NCBI GenBank assembly: GCA_964547105.1
Contig: CAZJLO010000012.1
Span: 1-49,661, forward strand
Source of the DNA: RXOA01 sp964547105
GTDB lineage: Bacteria > Bipolaricaulota > Bipolaricaulia > UBA7950 > UBA9294
Reading direction: 5' to 3'
Length of the DNA stretch: 49,661 nucleotides
The notes under the pieces are model-generated. The model did not search any database and had not been told where the DNA came from. It was given only the letters and a program-made list of their open reading frames with translations. Positions 8,740 through 17,353 of this stretch are shown piece by piece. The first letter of the stretch is position 1. The number at the start of each line of letters is the position of its first letter. The translations under genes and the position numbers were made by a program.

Positions 8740-9596
8740 TCGGAAGATCGGCTTGGGCTGGAAGCAAAGCGGGGCGGAATCGCGGAAGCGGTTCCGCCCC
8801 ATCTTTGGTTGAGGAGGACGGTGGCCGTCGACGGCGGCGGAGATGCGGGGTCGGACCTTCCGAGGAACCGGCTGATCCTTGCGTCTTCAGGGGCGGAGAA
8901 GAACGTTTCCGGGGGAGCATCCGCGAGGATCTCCCCACGGTCAAGCATGAGCATACGATCCGCCGCCCGGCTGGCAAAGCCCATCTCATGGGTCACCACG
9001 AGCATCGTCATCCCCGTCTCGGCGAGCTCCGCGATCACGGCGAGAACTTCTCCGATCAGCTCCGGATCGAGTGCGGAAGTCGGTTCGTCAAACAGCATCA
9101 GGATTGGATCCATACACAACGCTCTGGCGATAGCCACCCGTTGCTGCTGTCCTCCGGATAGCTGATTGGGGTGGCTTTCCGATTTCCGCCGCAGACCGAC
9201 CCGGGCCAACACCGAGCGGGCTTGCTCTCTCGCCTCTTGCATCGGCCTTCGAAGCACCGTTCTTGGCGCGAGCGCACAGTTTTCGAGCGCGGTCAGGTGT
9301 GGAAACAGGCGGAAGTCCTGGAACACCATTCCGATCCGGCTGCGGATGGGGTCGATCGGCGCGTTTCGAGCGGTGATTTCGACGCCGCCTACGAACACAG
9401 AGCCGGCTGTTGGACGTTCGAGTAGATTCACACAGCGAAGCAACGTGCTCTTGCCGGCGCCGGACGGTCCCACCAGACATGCGGCCTCGTTGTTGCGGAT
9501 CTCAAGGTTGACTCCGCGGAGCACCGCCGCTTCGCCGAATGACTTGTGCAGATCCGAGAGTCTCACCATGACTTCGGAAGGGACATCGTGGTTCAA
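8727..9596 (-). CDS. Polar amino acid ABC importer ATPase (GlnQ/HisP type)
   Basis: ATPase of a polar-amino-acid importer, 289 residues. Walker A is GPSGAGKS, the Q-loop is VFQDFRLFPHLT, the signature is LSGGQQQR, Walker B is LMLFDEPTSALDP, and the H-loop is VTHEMGFA. The start may be TTG at 9596, which overlaps the upstream permease stop (TTGA) and follows GGAAAGGA; ATG at 9569 is the alternative. Normal family members end near ISRFLGR, but this one runs about 45 residues further. The tail is Ser/Pro-rich, passes through the terminator-like hairpin and ends inside the last codons of oppA on the other strand. The tail is probably non-functional extra sequence. Confidence 0.92.
   Translation of the reverse strand: MNHDVPSEVMVRLSDLHKSFGEAAVLRGVNLEIRNNEAACLVGPSGAGKSTLLRCVNLLERPTAGSVFVGGVEITARNAPIDPIRSRIGMVFQDFRLFPHLTALENCALAPRTVLRRPMQEAREQARSVLARVGLRRKSESHPNQLSGGQQQRVAIARALCMDPILMLFDEPTSALDPELIGEVLAVIAELAETGMTMLVVTHEMGFASRAADRMLMLDRGEILADAPPETFFSAPEDARISRFLGRSDPASPPPSTATVLLNQRWGGTASAIPPRFASSPSRSSDYSL
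8771..8800. terminator. Hairpin downstream of oppA
   Basis: GGGGCGGAA (8771-8779) and TTCCGCCCC (8792-8800) form a perfect 9-bp stem with a 12-nt loop, 31 nt after the oppA stop. ATCTTT follows, which is a weak T-tract. It most likely ends the opp transcript. It lies within the 3' end of the convergent ATPase gene. Confidence 0.6.
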
Positions 9597-10327
9597 GTTG
9601 GGTCCTTTCCGGGACGGAGCGCCGGCCCGGATGGAACCAGGGCTGCGGCAGTGTGGCGATGACGAGGGCGTCTGCGATCGGTGTTGGGGTCAGGATTGAA
9701 GCGGCGCTCAACAAGCCGGAGACCGGCGGAAACCGCCGCGACAAGCGCGAGGTAGACCAGTCCGACAATGAGGAACGTCTCGAAGAAGCGAAAGCTGCGG
9801 TAGGCGATCTGTTTTCCTGCGCCGGTGAGATCGACCAGCGTCACCAGATAGGCAAGCGACGAGTATTTGACGAGCGACACGATCTCGTTGCTGCAGCCGC
9901 CGATCGAACGTCGGGCGGCTTGGGGAAGGATGACGTGCCACACAGCGCGTCCGCGGGGCATCCCCAGTGCGCGGGCTGCTTCCATCTGTGACGTGGGGAT
10001 CGAAAGGAGAGCGCTGCGGATGTACTCGGAATGGTAGGCTCCGCTGCATAGGCCGAAGCCGCACACTGCGGCGGCAAACGGCGACAAGATGATCCCGAAA
10101 TGCGGCAGCGTGTAGTAGAGGAGGAATAGCTGGACGAGAAGGGGCACACCGCGGAATGCGCTCTGGTAGGCGCAGGCCGCCGCGCGAAGCGGGCGGGCTC
10201 CGTAGGACCGGGCTGCGGCCACCGCGAATCCGATCACCAACCCGAGCGGAACCGAGCACACAATCAGCTTAATCGTGATCAGGAAGCCGCTTGCGAGCTC
10301 GGGGAGCATTTCGATGAGGAAGCGCAT
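9593..10327 (-). CDS. Polar amino acid ABC importer permease (HisMQ/GlnP family)
   Basis: A 244-residue permease with the N-terminal helix typical of His/Glu/Gln/Arg importers (FLITIKLIVCSVPLGLVIG, about 16-34). The RGVPLLVQLFLLYYTLP segment (about 58-74) and the EAA loop EAARALGMPRGRAVWHVILP (about 111-130) are further hallmarks. The ATG at 10327 follows GGGGGATAG; that TAG is the stop of the neighbouring permease, so the genes are 2 nt apart. The polar C-terminal tail overlaps the ATPase start. It probably forms a heterodimer with the permease encoded next to it. Confidence 0.9.
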   Translation of the reverse strand: MRFLIEMLPELASGFLITIKLIVCSVPLGLVIGFAVAAARSYGARPLRAAACAYQSAFRGVPLLVQLFLLYYTLPHFGIILSPFAAAVCGFGLCSGAYHSEYIRSALLSIPTSQMEAARALGMPRGRAVWHVILPQAARRSIGGCSNEIVSLVKYSSLAYLVTLVDLTGAGKQIAYRSFRFFETFLIVGLVYLALVAAVSAGLRLVERRFNPDPNTDRRRPRHRHTAAALVPSGPALRPGKDPT

Positions 10328-10329
10328 CG

Positions 10330-11031
10330 CTATCCCCCGTTCCCGTGGTCGTCGCAGACTCGGCCGTTGCCAAGTCCAGGGATCCGCCGATGCTGCTCGA
10401 TCCAACGGAACAGGGATGTCCCCAACTGAGTGAGCAGCCAGTAGATCGCGGCGATCAAAAGGTAAGTCGTGGTCGTATCCTTCGTGGCCATTGACAGGAA
10501 CTTCCCCCGGCTCATCAGCTCGACAACACCGACCGTAAACGCGAGGGCGCTGTCCTTGAGGACCACCGAGTACTCGTTGGCAAGACCGGGAAGAGAGAAT
10601 CGAAGGGCTTGGGGAAGGAGAATGTGAACCAACGTCCGTGGCTGCGAGAGGCCAAGCGCTCGAGCCGCTTCCGCTTGGGTGCGATCGACCATCAGCAGAG
10701 CGGCACGAAACAACTGTGCTTGGTAGGCGGCACTCCGGAGACCAAGGGCAAGCGCGACTGCTGCAAACGGCGAGATCGTCACGGCAGGCAGCGAGCCCAG
10801 TCCGAAGTAGACGAGGAACAGCAGAACCAACGCCGGGAAGCCGCGGAACAACTTGTCAAACAGCCAAAGCGGCAGGCGAAGCAGACGCACCGGGGGCTCG
10901 ACGAACCACAGGACGCCCAGTGGGAGCCCGAGGAGCATCCCGCCTCCGACGGCGGCGATGACAATCAGCAACGTGGTTCCTGCCCCCGCCAGCAAGCGAG
11001 GGAGAGCGCCAACAAGGTCAGCGGAGTTCAT
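10330..11031 (-). CDS. Polar amino acid ABC importer permease (HisMQ/GlnP family)
   Basis: Second permease, 233 residues, of the same family: N-terminal helix AGAGTTLLIVIAAVGGGMLL (about 15-34), RGFPALVLLFLVYFGL (about 63-78), and EAA loop EAARALGLSQPRTLVHILLP (about 119-138). The ATG at 11031 is preceded by a poor ribosome site, so translation may depend on the leader structure at 11050-11074. The amino acid transported cannot be deduced from the sequence. Confidence 0.9.
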   Translation of the reverse strand: MNSADLVGALPRLLAGAGTTLLIVIAAVGGGMLLGLPLGVLWFVEPPVRLLRLPLWLFDKLFRGFPALVLLFLVYFGLGSLPAVTISPFAAVALALGLRSAAYQAQLFRAALLMVDRTQAEAARALGLSQPRTLVHILLPQALRFSLPGLANEYSVVLKDSALAFTVGVVELMSRGKFLSMATKDTTTTYLLIAAIYWLLTQLGTSLFRWIEQHRRIPGLGNGRVCDDHGNGG

Positions 11032-11049
11032 GATCTCTGCTTTCGAAGA

Positions 11050-11074
11050 GGGAGGAAGGCCGGGCCTTCCTCCC
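11050..11074 (-). promoter_or_regulatory. Strong hairpin between binding-protein and permease genes
   Basis: GGGAGGAAGGC (11050-11060) and GCCTTCCTCCC (11064-11074) form a perfect 11-bp stem on a 3-nt loop. It lies after the binding-protein gene and 19 nt before the first permease gene. There is no long T-run downstream, so it may be a partial terminator or a 3'-end stabiliser that favours the binding protein. That arrangement is common in such operons. Confidence 0.6.
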
Positions 11075-11130
11075 CTCAATAGGTTTGTTCCGGGCCATCT
11101 CGAGACGATGAATGATTCCAGCTCCCTTGG

Positions 11131-11916
11131 CTACTGCCCGACGAGCCACTTGGCAACCAATTCGTCCCAAGCGGTGCTCGCCTGGATCCGCCGCAGGCCT
11201 TCGTTCAGAACGGCGAGAAACTCACTGTCATCGGAGCGGACGGCGTAGCCGTAGATCTCCCCGGTGGCGATCGTTCCAGCAACGGCAAGTGGGCGGCCGG
11301 CAATCGCTGACAACGCAGTCGGTTCGTCCATCACGGCGCATGTGGTTCGTCCGATCTCCAAGTCATCGAGCGCAAGCAGGAAGTTGTCGTAGAGCACGAC
11401 CTCGATCGCGATTCCCTGGGCGACGACGTTCTCTTCCAGCCAAGACTGAGACGTTGTGCCGCGCTGCACGCCGACGCGTTCCCCGGCTTGAATCGCCGTG
11501 AACAGATTGCTCTCATTGACGGGCTCACCGTCTTCTCCGATGGTTTCGCGGACGACGACGGCGAGTTCGATTGCCCAGTACGGGTCGGTGAATGCGACCT
11601 GTTCCAAGCGTTCTTGGGTAATCGTCATTCCCGAGGCGATCAGATCGATCGTTCCGAGCTTCAGCGTGGGAACGATCGCGTCCCAATCGACGGGCACAAT
11701 CTCGACGTCAAACCCCATTTCCTCGGCGATCCAGCGAACGACATCCACGTCGAAGCCTTGGGCTTCTCCTTGGGCGTCAATGAACGAGAATGGGGGGAAC
11801 GCGGCATCGATCCCGTCGACGTAGGCCGCCTGTGCCGCCGCCGAGAAAGAAGCCAGTCCCAGCGTGAGTGCCAATACGATGGTGCGGAGTACCGTCTGAA
11901 AACGTGTGTTGAACAT
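11131..11916 (-). CDS. Polar amino acid solute-binding protein (SBP_bac_3)
   Basis: Periplasmic binding protein of the amino acid importer, 261 residues. A signal peptide (about 1-30, ending SAAAQA) has no lipobox. Family-3 hallmarks follow: DAAFPPFSFIDAQGEAQGFD at the start of lobe 1, IDLIASGMTITQERLEQVAFT (about 91-111), and GVQRGTTSQSWLEEN at the lobe 2 junction. AGAGAGG precedes the ATG. It is the first gene of its operon, followed by a strong hairpin and then two permeases and the ATPase. The ligand is not predictable. Confidence 0.92.
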   Translation of the reverse strand: MFNTRFQTVLRTIVLALTLGLASFSAAAQAAYVDGIDAAFPPFSFIDAQGEAQGFDVDVVRWIAEEMGFDVEIVPVDWDAIVPTLKLGTIDLIASGMTITQERLEQVAFTDPYWAIELAVVVRETIGEDGEPVNESNLFTAIQAGERVGVQRGTTSQSWLEENVVAQGIAIEVVLYDNFLLALDDLEIGRTTCAVMDEPTALSAIAGRPLAVAGTIATGEIYGYAVRSDDSEFLAVLNEGLRRIQASTAWDELVAKWLVGQ

Positions 11917-12804
11917 AGAATGTCCTCTCTTTCTTGTACGTTGCTTCTGGTTCTACAACCGGCAGAGTTCTTCCGTTGACTCGTTGCGTTCGGGTTGAGT
12001 CTGAGCTTGAGCTCGGATCGAGGCTGCGGCCGGAATCATCGCGTTTCGTCCGGCCTCGATGGATCCAACCGACCTCCCTTAGGGCGCTGCCTGATCTCGA
12101 CTAGATAGACATCGGGATCGTCGTCAGATGCCGGGATGTCGTCGCTGGCGGTCAGGATAGCAGGAGAAAACGCCTGTCTATCGCATCGTGCCGCTCTTGT
12201 TGGATTTGAACTTGTCCTGAATCAGGACGTTGACTGCAACGAGTGGATGTCAGATGCGCCCGGAACGGGCGTTGGTATGAGCGTGGATGAACACGCGATG
12301 AGCGTGGAGGTGGGAAGAGGTCAGAGAAGCATCGGGTCTTGCCGTTGCGAAATAACGATCGAGCATTGCCACCACCTCCATGGTGAATGGGTGAACTGGG
12401 ATGCACTCTACCCGTATCGGTTTGCCGTGTCAACTCCGTTGGGAAGAGAGAACGTCGATGAGGGCCAAGGGATCACCGGAGCAAGCCGATGAGCGATCTG
12501 CAGGCTTGCGTGATCTGCTCCCTCCGGCAACCCTCACTTTTCGCCCGGTTTGGCGCGCTCGGTGCCGGCATCAGCAGCGGATGTTGGCTCCTGACCAGGA
12601 TCTATCTGGAGAAGCTTGGTCGTCAGTTGCCGGCGTCGTGATTGTTGGGTCTTGTGGGAGCGGAGGCTGTGCTTCCGGCCTGCGACGCACGAAAGAAGAG
12701 GAGGTGGCAACAGAACAGAGGACAAGAGGAGAGGGAGGACGTTGACAATCGAACAGCACATTCGATAAGAAGGTACGAAAGGGAACGGATCAAGGGAGCT
12801 GCTC
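11917..12804. other. Long divergent intergenic region
   Basis: About 890 bp with no gene I can support. On the minus strand, the leader of the binding-protein gene can fold into an imperfect hairpin with arms ATCGAGGC/GCCTCGAT (12017-12060). Two short perfect inverted repeats with 3-nt centres sit further up: GTCCTG-AAT-CAGGAC (12214-12228) and CGCCCG-GAA-CGGGCG (12257-12271). The right end carries the promoter of the next gene. Fragments of minus-strand frames around 12030-12300 look slightly protein-like but are interrupted by stops, so this may be a decayed gene. Confidence 0.4.
12742..12771 (+). promoter_or_regulatory. Promoter with a palindrome filling the -35/-10 spacer
   Basis: TTGACA (12742-12747) and TAAGAA (12766-12771) are 18 bp apart. 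The spacer holds an inverted repeat, ATCGAA (12748-12753) and TTCGAT (12761-12766), with a 7-bp centre. This is a good position for a repressor, or for a MerR-type activator acting on an 18-bp spacer. The regulated gene starts at 12805. Confidence 0.5.
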
Positions 12805-14223
12805 ATGAGAACAAAGCAGAGAAACAAGACATCAAGCAAGCCGGCCTCCGGAAGATGGCTCAGACTCATTGTTGGAAGCATGCTGCTTGCCGCGTCGATT
12901 GGGCTGACGAGCTGTGCCTGGTTCCCGTGGACGCAGGAAACCGTGTTGGGGCTTGTTCCTGCTAGCGGCGCTGTGCACACCGTCGTGAATCTTGTGGGCG
13001 AAGGTTTCGGCGATCTACAGGGCGATGGCGTGGTGATGTTCGGCGGATTGGAGGCTGATGTAGAGACGTGGAGCGACATGTTGATCGTGGCTCGGGTTCC
13101 CGTTCTTCCGACCCCAAATGGAGACGAGCAACCGACGCAGGTCGGCGTTTGGCGTGGCGGCGAGGAGCTTGCGGCGGGCGTGTTCACCGTCGTGCGGGGA
13201 GTTCTCTTCACAACAAGGAGAAACGGCAACTTCGAGATCTACGTGATGAACCCCGACGGGTCGCAGCAGATCAACCTGACAAGTCATCCGGATAGCGACA
13301 CCTACGGGTGCTGGTCTCCGGATGGGACCAAGATCGCGTTTGTGTCTCACAGGGATGGCAACGGAGAGATCTACGTCATGAACGCCGATGGGTCGGCCCC
13401 CACGAATCTCACGCGGCACGCCGCGGGGGATTGGCACCCCTGCTGGTCTCCCGACGGCTCGAGGATTGCCTTCCAGACCGATCGTGAAGGTCCGATGCTT
13501 GCTGTGGAGGAGATCTCCCCGAAGATCATCTTCCCATTCAACGTGGAGATCTTCGTCATGAACGCGGATGGCTCCGGCCAGGTCAACCTCACCAATCACC
13601 CAAGTTGGGACGGGTTCCCATCCTGGACCTCCGACGGAAACCAGATTGCATTCCAAACAGATCGGCATGCGTCCTCCGTCATGCTGATGGACATTGTCGA
13701 CATGGGGTTCGAGATCTACATCATGAACGCCAACGGATCGGCGCAAACCCGATTGACGTACACGGAAGGGAACGACACGATTCCTTCGTGCTCTCCTACA
13801 GGCTCGACGATTGTCTACCAATCCTCGGATGGAGGCGATTGGGAGATCTGCACCGTACGCACGAACGGCTCGGCACGGGCGATGTTGACCCAAAACGAAG
13901 TGTCGGATTCGGCTCCAAGCTGGTCGCCGGATGGGGAATGGATTGCGTTCCATAGCATGCGCGACGGGAATCAGGAGATCTACAAGATGCGTCCTGACGG
14001 GACCCAGCAGACCCGATTGACAACCAACCCGGAGTGGGATTGGGGAGCAAGCTGGTCCGGAGACAGCTCGATGATCGTGTTCGAGAGCTGGCGAGATGCC
14101 GGGGGAGGCGGCGAGATCTACCGGATGAACGCCGACGGCTCTTCGGCAAGAAGATTGACGTCGGATCCCAATTGGGATACCTATCCGGTGTGGCTTACCC
14201 TGCCCTGGGAGAGCCCTGCTTGA
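12805..14223 (+). CDS. Lipoprotein with IPT/TIG-like domain and TolB-type beta-propeller repeats
   Basis: A 472-residue surface or periplasmic lipoprotein: a basic N-terminus, hydrophobic segment, and lipobox GLTSC with Cys37. Residues about 48-130 resemble an IPT/TIG immunoglobulin-like domain (LVPASGAVHTVVNLVGEGFG). The rest is six to seven PD40/TolB-like blades. Each combines a FEIYVMNPDGS-type strand, an NLT or RLT turn, a SWSPDG turn and an IAFxSxRDG strand. TolB-like propellers bind proteins or sugars; none of the conserved residues here indicates an enzyme. AAGGGAG precedes the ATG, and the promoter above carries an operator-like palindrome. Confidence 0.88.
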   Translation: MRTKQRNKTSSKPASGRWLRLIVGSMLLAASIGLTSCAWFPWTQETVLGLVPASGAVHTVVNLVGEGFGDLQGDGVVMFGGLEADVETWSDMLIVARVPVLPTPNGDEQPTQVGVWRGGEELAAGVFTVVRGVLFTTRRNGNFEIYVMNPDGSQQINLTSHPDSDTYGCWSPDGTKIAFVSHRDGNGEIYVMNADGSAPTNLTRHAAGDWHPCWSPDGSRIAFQTDREGPMLAVEEISPKIIFPFNVEIFVMNADGSGQVNLTNHPSWDGFPSWTSDGNQIAFQTDRHASSVMLMDIVDMGFEIYIMNANGSAQTRLTYTEGNDTIPSCSPTGSTIVYQSSDGGDWEICTVRTNGSARAMLTQNEVSDSAPSWSPDGEWIAFHSMRDGNQEIYKMRPDGTQQTRLTTNPEWDWGASWSGDSSMIVFESWRDAGGGGEIYRMNADGSSARRLTSDPNWDTYPVWLTLPWESPA

Positions 14224-14245
14224 GGCGGGGCACTTCGTCGTCAGC

Positions 14246-14276
14246 TTGGTCCAAAGCGGACCCGATGCTGTACGAT
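14246..14276 (+). promoter_or_regulatory. Candidate promoter for a leaderless reductase mRNA
   Basis: TTGGTC (14246-14251), a 19-bp spacer, and TACGAT (14271-14276). The -10 box ends 7 nt before the ATG at 14284, so transcription would begin at or next to the start codon. No Shine-Dalgarno site is present. Confidence 0.35.
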
Positions 14277-14283
14277 GCGATCC

Positions 14284-14859
14284 ATGAAGCCGAACGTGTT
14301 GATCCTGAACGGAGGCGATGCAGCGGAGCCGCTTGCGGAGGTGGAACGCGCCCTTGCTCAAGCACTGACGAAACGTGCTTGCACTGTGGAGAGCCTGCGG
14401 CTTCGAGAGATGAGCATCGCTCCTTGCGTGGGGTGCTTCGGCTGTTGGATCAAGACGCCCGGCGTGTGCGTAATCGATGATGAGGGACGGCTTGTCACGC
14501 GGCATATGATCCAAAGCGATGTGACCGTGTTTCTGACGCCGGTCGTCTTCGGGGGATATTCGTCCGAGCTGAAGAGCGCGTTGGATCGGTCGATCGGCCT
14601 GATATCGCCGCTGTTCGAGCGGATCCATGGCGAAACCCATCACAAGAAGCGTTACGGAAAGTATCCACGCTTGCTCGGAATCGGCGTTCAGCAAGATGTC
14701 AACGAGGAGGAATCCGCCATCTTCGAAGCCCTCGTGCGCCGAAACGCGATCAACCTCCACGCGCCGAAGATCGTCACGCGCGTGATCGATCGAGATGAAG
14801 CTCCTCGCCTCATCCAAGACGGGATCGAGCCTGCGGTTGAGGAGGTGCTTGCGGGATGA
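14284..14859 (+). CDS. Flavodoxin-fold NAD(P)H-dependent reductase with Cys motif (ISF-like)
   Basis: A 191-residue flavodoxin-fold protein of the NADPH-dependent FMN reductase family. The FMN-phosphate loop is replaced by LNGGDAAEPLAEVERA near the N-terminus. Residues about 44-58 carry a C-x2-C-x2-C-x7-C cluster, which in iron-sulfur flavoproteins binds a 4Fe-4S centre; TPVVFGGYSSELKSALDR is the usual flavin-side segment. It probably moves electrons between NAD(P)H, FMN and an iron-sulfur or quinone acceptor in the cytosol. No ribosome site precedes ATG 14284 (or ATG 14275); the mRNA may be leaderless. It overlaps the next reductase by ATGA. Confidence 0.85.
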   Translation: MKPNVLILNGGDAAEPLAEVERALAQALTKRACTVESLRLREMSIAPCVGCFGCWIKTPGVCVIDDEGRLVTRHMIQSDVTVFLTPVVFGGYSSELKSALDRSIGLISPLFERIHGETHHKKRYGKYPRLLGIGVQQDVNEEESAIFEALVRRNAINLHAPKIVTRVIDRDEAPRLIQDGIEPAVEEVLAG

Positions 14860-15518
14860 GTTCAACCGGCGGTCGTGTCGTGATTCTGGTTGGCAGCCCG
14901 AAACCGCTCCAACACAGCTCATCCGCTCGGTTGGGCAAGATCGTCGCGGATGTGCTGTCATCCAAAGGGTGGCGGATCGAGACAACGAGGGTCTTGGATG
15001 TTCTCAAGTCCGATGCTGCGATTGAAGCGTTCCTCTTTGACATCGGGTCCGCGGATGTTGTTGTGCTGACGGCGCCCCTGTATGTGGACGGCCTTCCCGC
15101 ACCCGTTATCCGTTTGCTGAAGAGAATCGCGGCTCGCGTTGCAGCCTCAGGTTTGCGCGAAGGTCGGTGCCCCCGGTTTGCCTCGATTCTCAACTGTGGT
15201 TTCGCAGAAGCCGCACAGAACACCACGGCGCAGCGGATTCTTGAGCGGTTTGCTGCAAGGATCGGCTGGACATGGGGCGGGGGAATTTCGTTGGGATCTG
15301 CCGGATTCGTCAACAAGAGGGTTCGTGAGAGCCTCGGCTTGTTTGCCGACGCCCTCGCCATGAGAGGCGCGGTGCCTGAGGGCGCCGTCGAGCGTGCCGG
15401 CAGGAAGGCCATTCCGAGCTGGCTGTACCGAAGCGTTGGCAACCGGATGTGGAAGCGCCAGGCGAGGAAGCACGGCGTGCTCGAACGGCTGGATGCGCGG
15501 CCGTACGAGCTGAAGTAG
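14856..15518 (+). CDS. Flavodoxin-fold NAD(P)H-dependent oxidoreductase
   Basis: A 220-residue relative of the upstream reductase that lacks its cysteine cluster. The N-terminal ILVGSPKPLQHSSSARL segment is the flavin-phosphate loop (about 10-26), and ADVVVLTAPLYVDGLPAPV (about 66-84) is the isoalloxazine-side loop. Start and upstream stop overlap (ATGA), so the two are made together and may form a pair, one with and one without an iron-sulfur site. The basic C-terminus is longer than in minimal family members. The substrate is unknown. Confidence 0.82.
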   Translation: MSSTGGRVVILVGSPKPLQHSSSARLGKIVADVLSSKGWRIETTRVLDVLKSDAAIEAFLFDIGSADVVVLTAPLYVDGLPAPVIRLLKRIAARVAASGLREGRCPRFASILNCGFAEAAQNTTAQRILERFAARIGWTWGGGISLGSAGFVNKRVRESLGLFADALAMRGAVPEGAVERAGRKAIPSWLYRSVGNRMWKRQARKHGVLERLDARPYELK

Positions 15519-15856
15519 TCCGATCTTCCACCCGACGTCTGCTTTCGAACGTCGATCGGATGCCAACGTGCATGTGATGCGCATTACATTCCCCCCGCCG
15601 CTGGGGACGGCAGGGGCGACAGTTCCGACGACGGCGGTTGTCGGTCAACCTTTGGCATGTCGATTGCATCTTCTTGCTCGACGACACGTGTTCTGGAATG
15701 GCGAAGCGGCAGACGTGTCTTGCCGATGGATGACAAGGCCGGCTCTCTCTTGCTGCAGCGTTCCTTCCCTGCGATGCCCGCGTGCGCCGGATCGTTTGTC
15801 AGCCGCATGTCGTTGGACTATGTTGACACAGCATGAGTCAAAGGGAGTCGTAGAAG
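15519..15856. other. Intergenic region without a gene
   Basis: About 340 bp. I see no coding potential that holds up; possible promoter elements (TTGACA near 15824) lie shortly before the ribosome site AAAGGGAG of the next gene. Confidence 0.4.
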
Positions 15857-16873
15857 ATGGCGCTTCGCATCCTCGAATTGATTGTGCCGGCCGCGCGCGT
15901 AGAGCAGTTGCTGCAGACGATCAACCGCGATGACTTCCCACAGATCGTTGAAGTGTGGACCCAGCCAGCATCCGAGGAGCGAAGTTGCATCAAGGTCTTG
16001 GTGGAGGCGGCGAGTACGGAACCGCTGACCGACACCATTGGGCGCGTTTGTGCAGACAAGGCAAGCTATCGGTTGGTTCTCTTGCCCGTCGAAGCCACCT
16101 TGCCCCCTGTAGAGGAGCCGGCACCGGCCGAGACACCGTCCGACGAGAAAGACGACTCAAAGCGGGTCGGCCGTGTGAGCCGGGAGGAACTGCTCGCCGA
16201 CCTCTCGGACACGGCAAGGCTCTCGCGGACGTTCGCCGTTCTGACTATCTTGTCAACGGTCGTTGCGGTCATCGGACTGACCCGCAGCAACGTTGCGATC
16301 ATCATCGGTGCAATGGTGATTGCGCCGTTCCTCGGTTCGAACGTCGCCCTTTCCCTTGCTACAACTCTCGCCGATGCCTCGCTTGCTCGCCGATCGCTGA
16401 TGGCTCTCGTCTCGGGGCTTTTTGTGGCTCTTGGGATTGCAGTTGTAGCGGGCCTGGTCCTACGACCGTCTTCCGCCATCCCGGAGATTGCCTCTCGCAC
16501 GGCCGTCGGCTGGGGCGATATCGCTCTGGCCGTTGCTTCGGGAGCGGCAGGCAGCCTGGCCTACACCACAGCGGCGCCAACCGCACTTGTCGGGGTCATG
16601 GTCTCTGTCGCGTTGCTGCCGCCGTGGGTTGTGTTTGGAATGCTGATGGGATCGGGGCAGTGGGTCCCCGCACTGGGAGCCCTCCTCCTTACCGGGATGA
16701 ATGTGATTTGCCTCAACCTTGCCGGTGTCCTCACGTTCCTTGTTCAGGGTGTTCGACCGGGTTCGTGGTGGGAAGCTAAGCAGGCAAGAAAGATGTCGTC
16801 CATTGCCCTTTCGATTTGGATCGGTTTGCTGGCGATTCTGATTGTTCTGTTGCTCGCAGCGCAACGGCGCTGA
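15857..16873 (+). CDS. TIGR00341/DUF389 family membrane protein
   Basis: A 338-residue protein. A cytosolic N-terminal ferredoxin-like region (about 1-78, starting LRILELIVPAARVEQL) and an acidic/Pro linker (about 79-103) precede a membrane domain with about six TM helices. The DUF389 hallmarks are SNVAIIIGAMVIAPFLGSNV (about 138-157), TAVGWGDIALAVASGAAGSL and VGVMVSVALLPPWVVFG. The family is widespread but its transport or signalling role is not known. AAAGGGAG precedes the ATG at 11 nt. It appears to be transcribed alone. Confidence 0.9.
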   Translation: MALRILELIVPAARVEQLLQTINRDDFPQIVEVWTQPASEERSCIKVLVEAASTEPLTDTIGRVCADKASYRLVLLPVEATLPPVEEPAPAETPSDEKDDSKRVGRVSREELLADLSDTARLSRTFAVLTILSTVVAVIGLTRSNVAIIIGAMVIAPFLGSNVALSLATTLADASLARRSLMALVSGLFVALGIAVVAGLVLRPSSAIPEIASRTAVGWGDIALAVASGAAGSLAYTTAAPTALVGVMVSVALLPPWVVFGMLMGSGQWVPALGALLLTGMNVICLNLAGVLTFLVQGVRPGSWWEAKQARKMSSIALSIWIGLLAILIVLLLAAQRR

Positions 16874-17353
16874 CCCGTTCTCTCCTCGTTGTGAAGCCGC
16901 GTATTCTTGTGGTTTTCGGCAGGCTGTCGCTGCCTGACATGACGCGTCACTTCCGCTACGGGAATCGGACCGGGATCAATCTGTGAACGTATCCTTTGAG
17001 AAAACGAGTTCATGGAGGAGACCGCTTGCGTCGACATCCTTCACCAAGGTGAGAGTCATAACCGAGATAAGCAGGGGTGCAACGGCGACCAGACTATACG
17101 GGTACGCCGACGGATCACCGAAAGCGTCAGCGGATTGGCGCTGGCCTTTGTTGTTCGTAGCGCCAAGATGCGGATGCCTCGTTTTCTGGTGAGCGCTGCG
17201 GCAGCAGCGGCGGTGACCACTTGGATCGGAGAGATCGGCTCCACCGAGGGAATCAGACTTCCATGGATTGTCCTTGGAGGAGCCTCGGCGCTGATGGGGC
17301 GACTGTCTCGCCCTGTATGTCAAGCGCCACCCGATGGTCAAGGTTGATGCCGC
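16874..17353. other. Decayed region, probably the remnant of a membrane protein gene
   Basis: About 480 bp without an intact gene. Plus-strand fragments in different frames look like parts of one protein: SAAAAAAVTTWIGEIGS and WIVLGGASALMG (about 17190-17300), then LALYVKRHPMVKVDAA ending in a TGA at 17354-17356. That TGA overlaps the GTG of the regulator pseudogene, as in a GTGA-coupled operon. The reading frame is broken at least once between these pieces. I cannot name the original protein. Confidence 0.4.

Noticed and set aside
12136..12492. Plus-strand open frame of 118 codons in the long gap
   Set aside because: No ribosome binding site, no recognisable domain, and it contains inverted repeats more in keeping with non-coding DNA.
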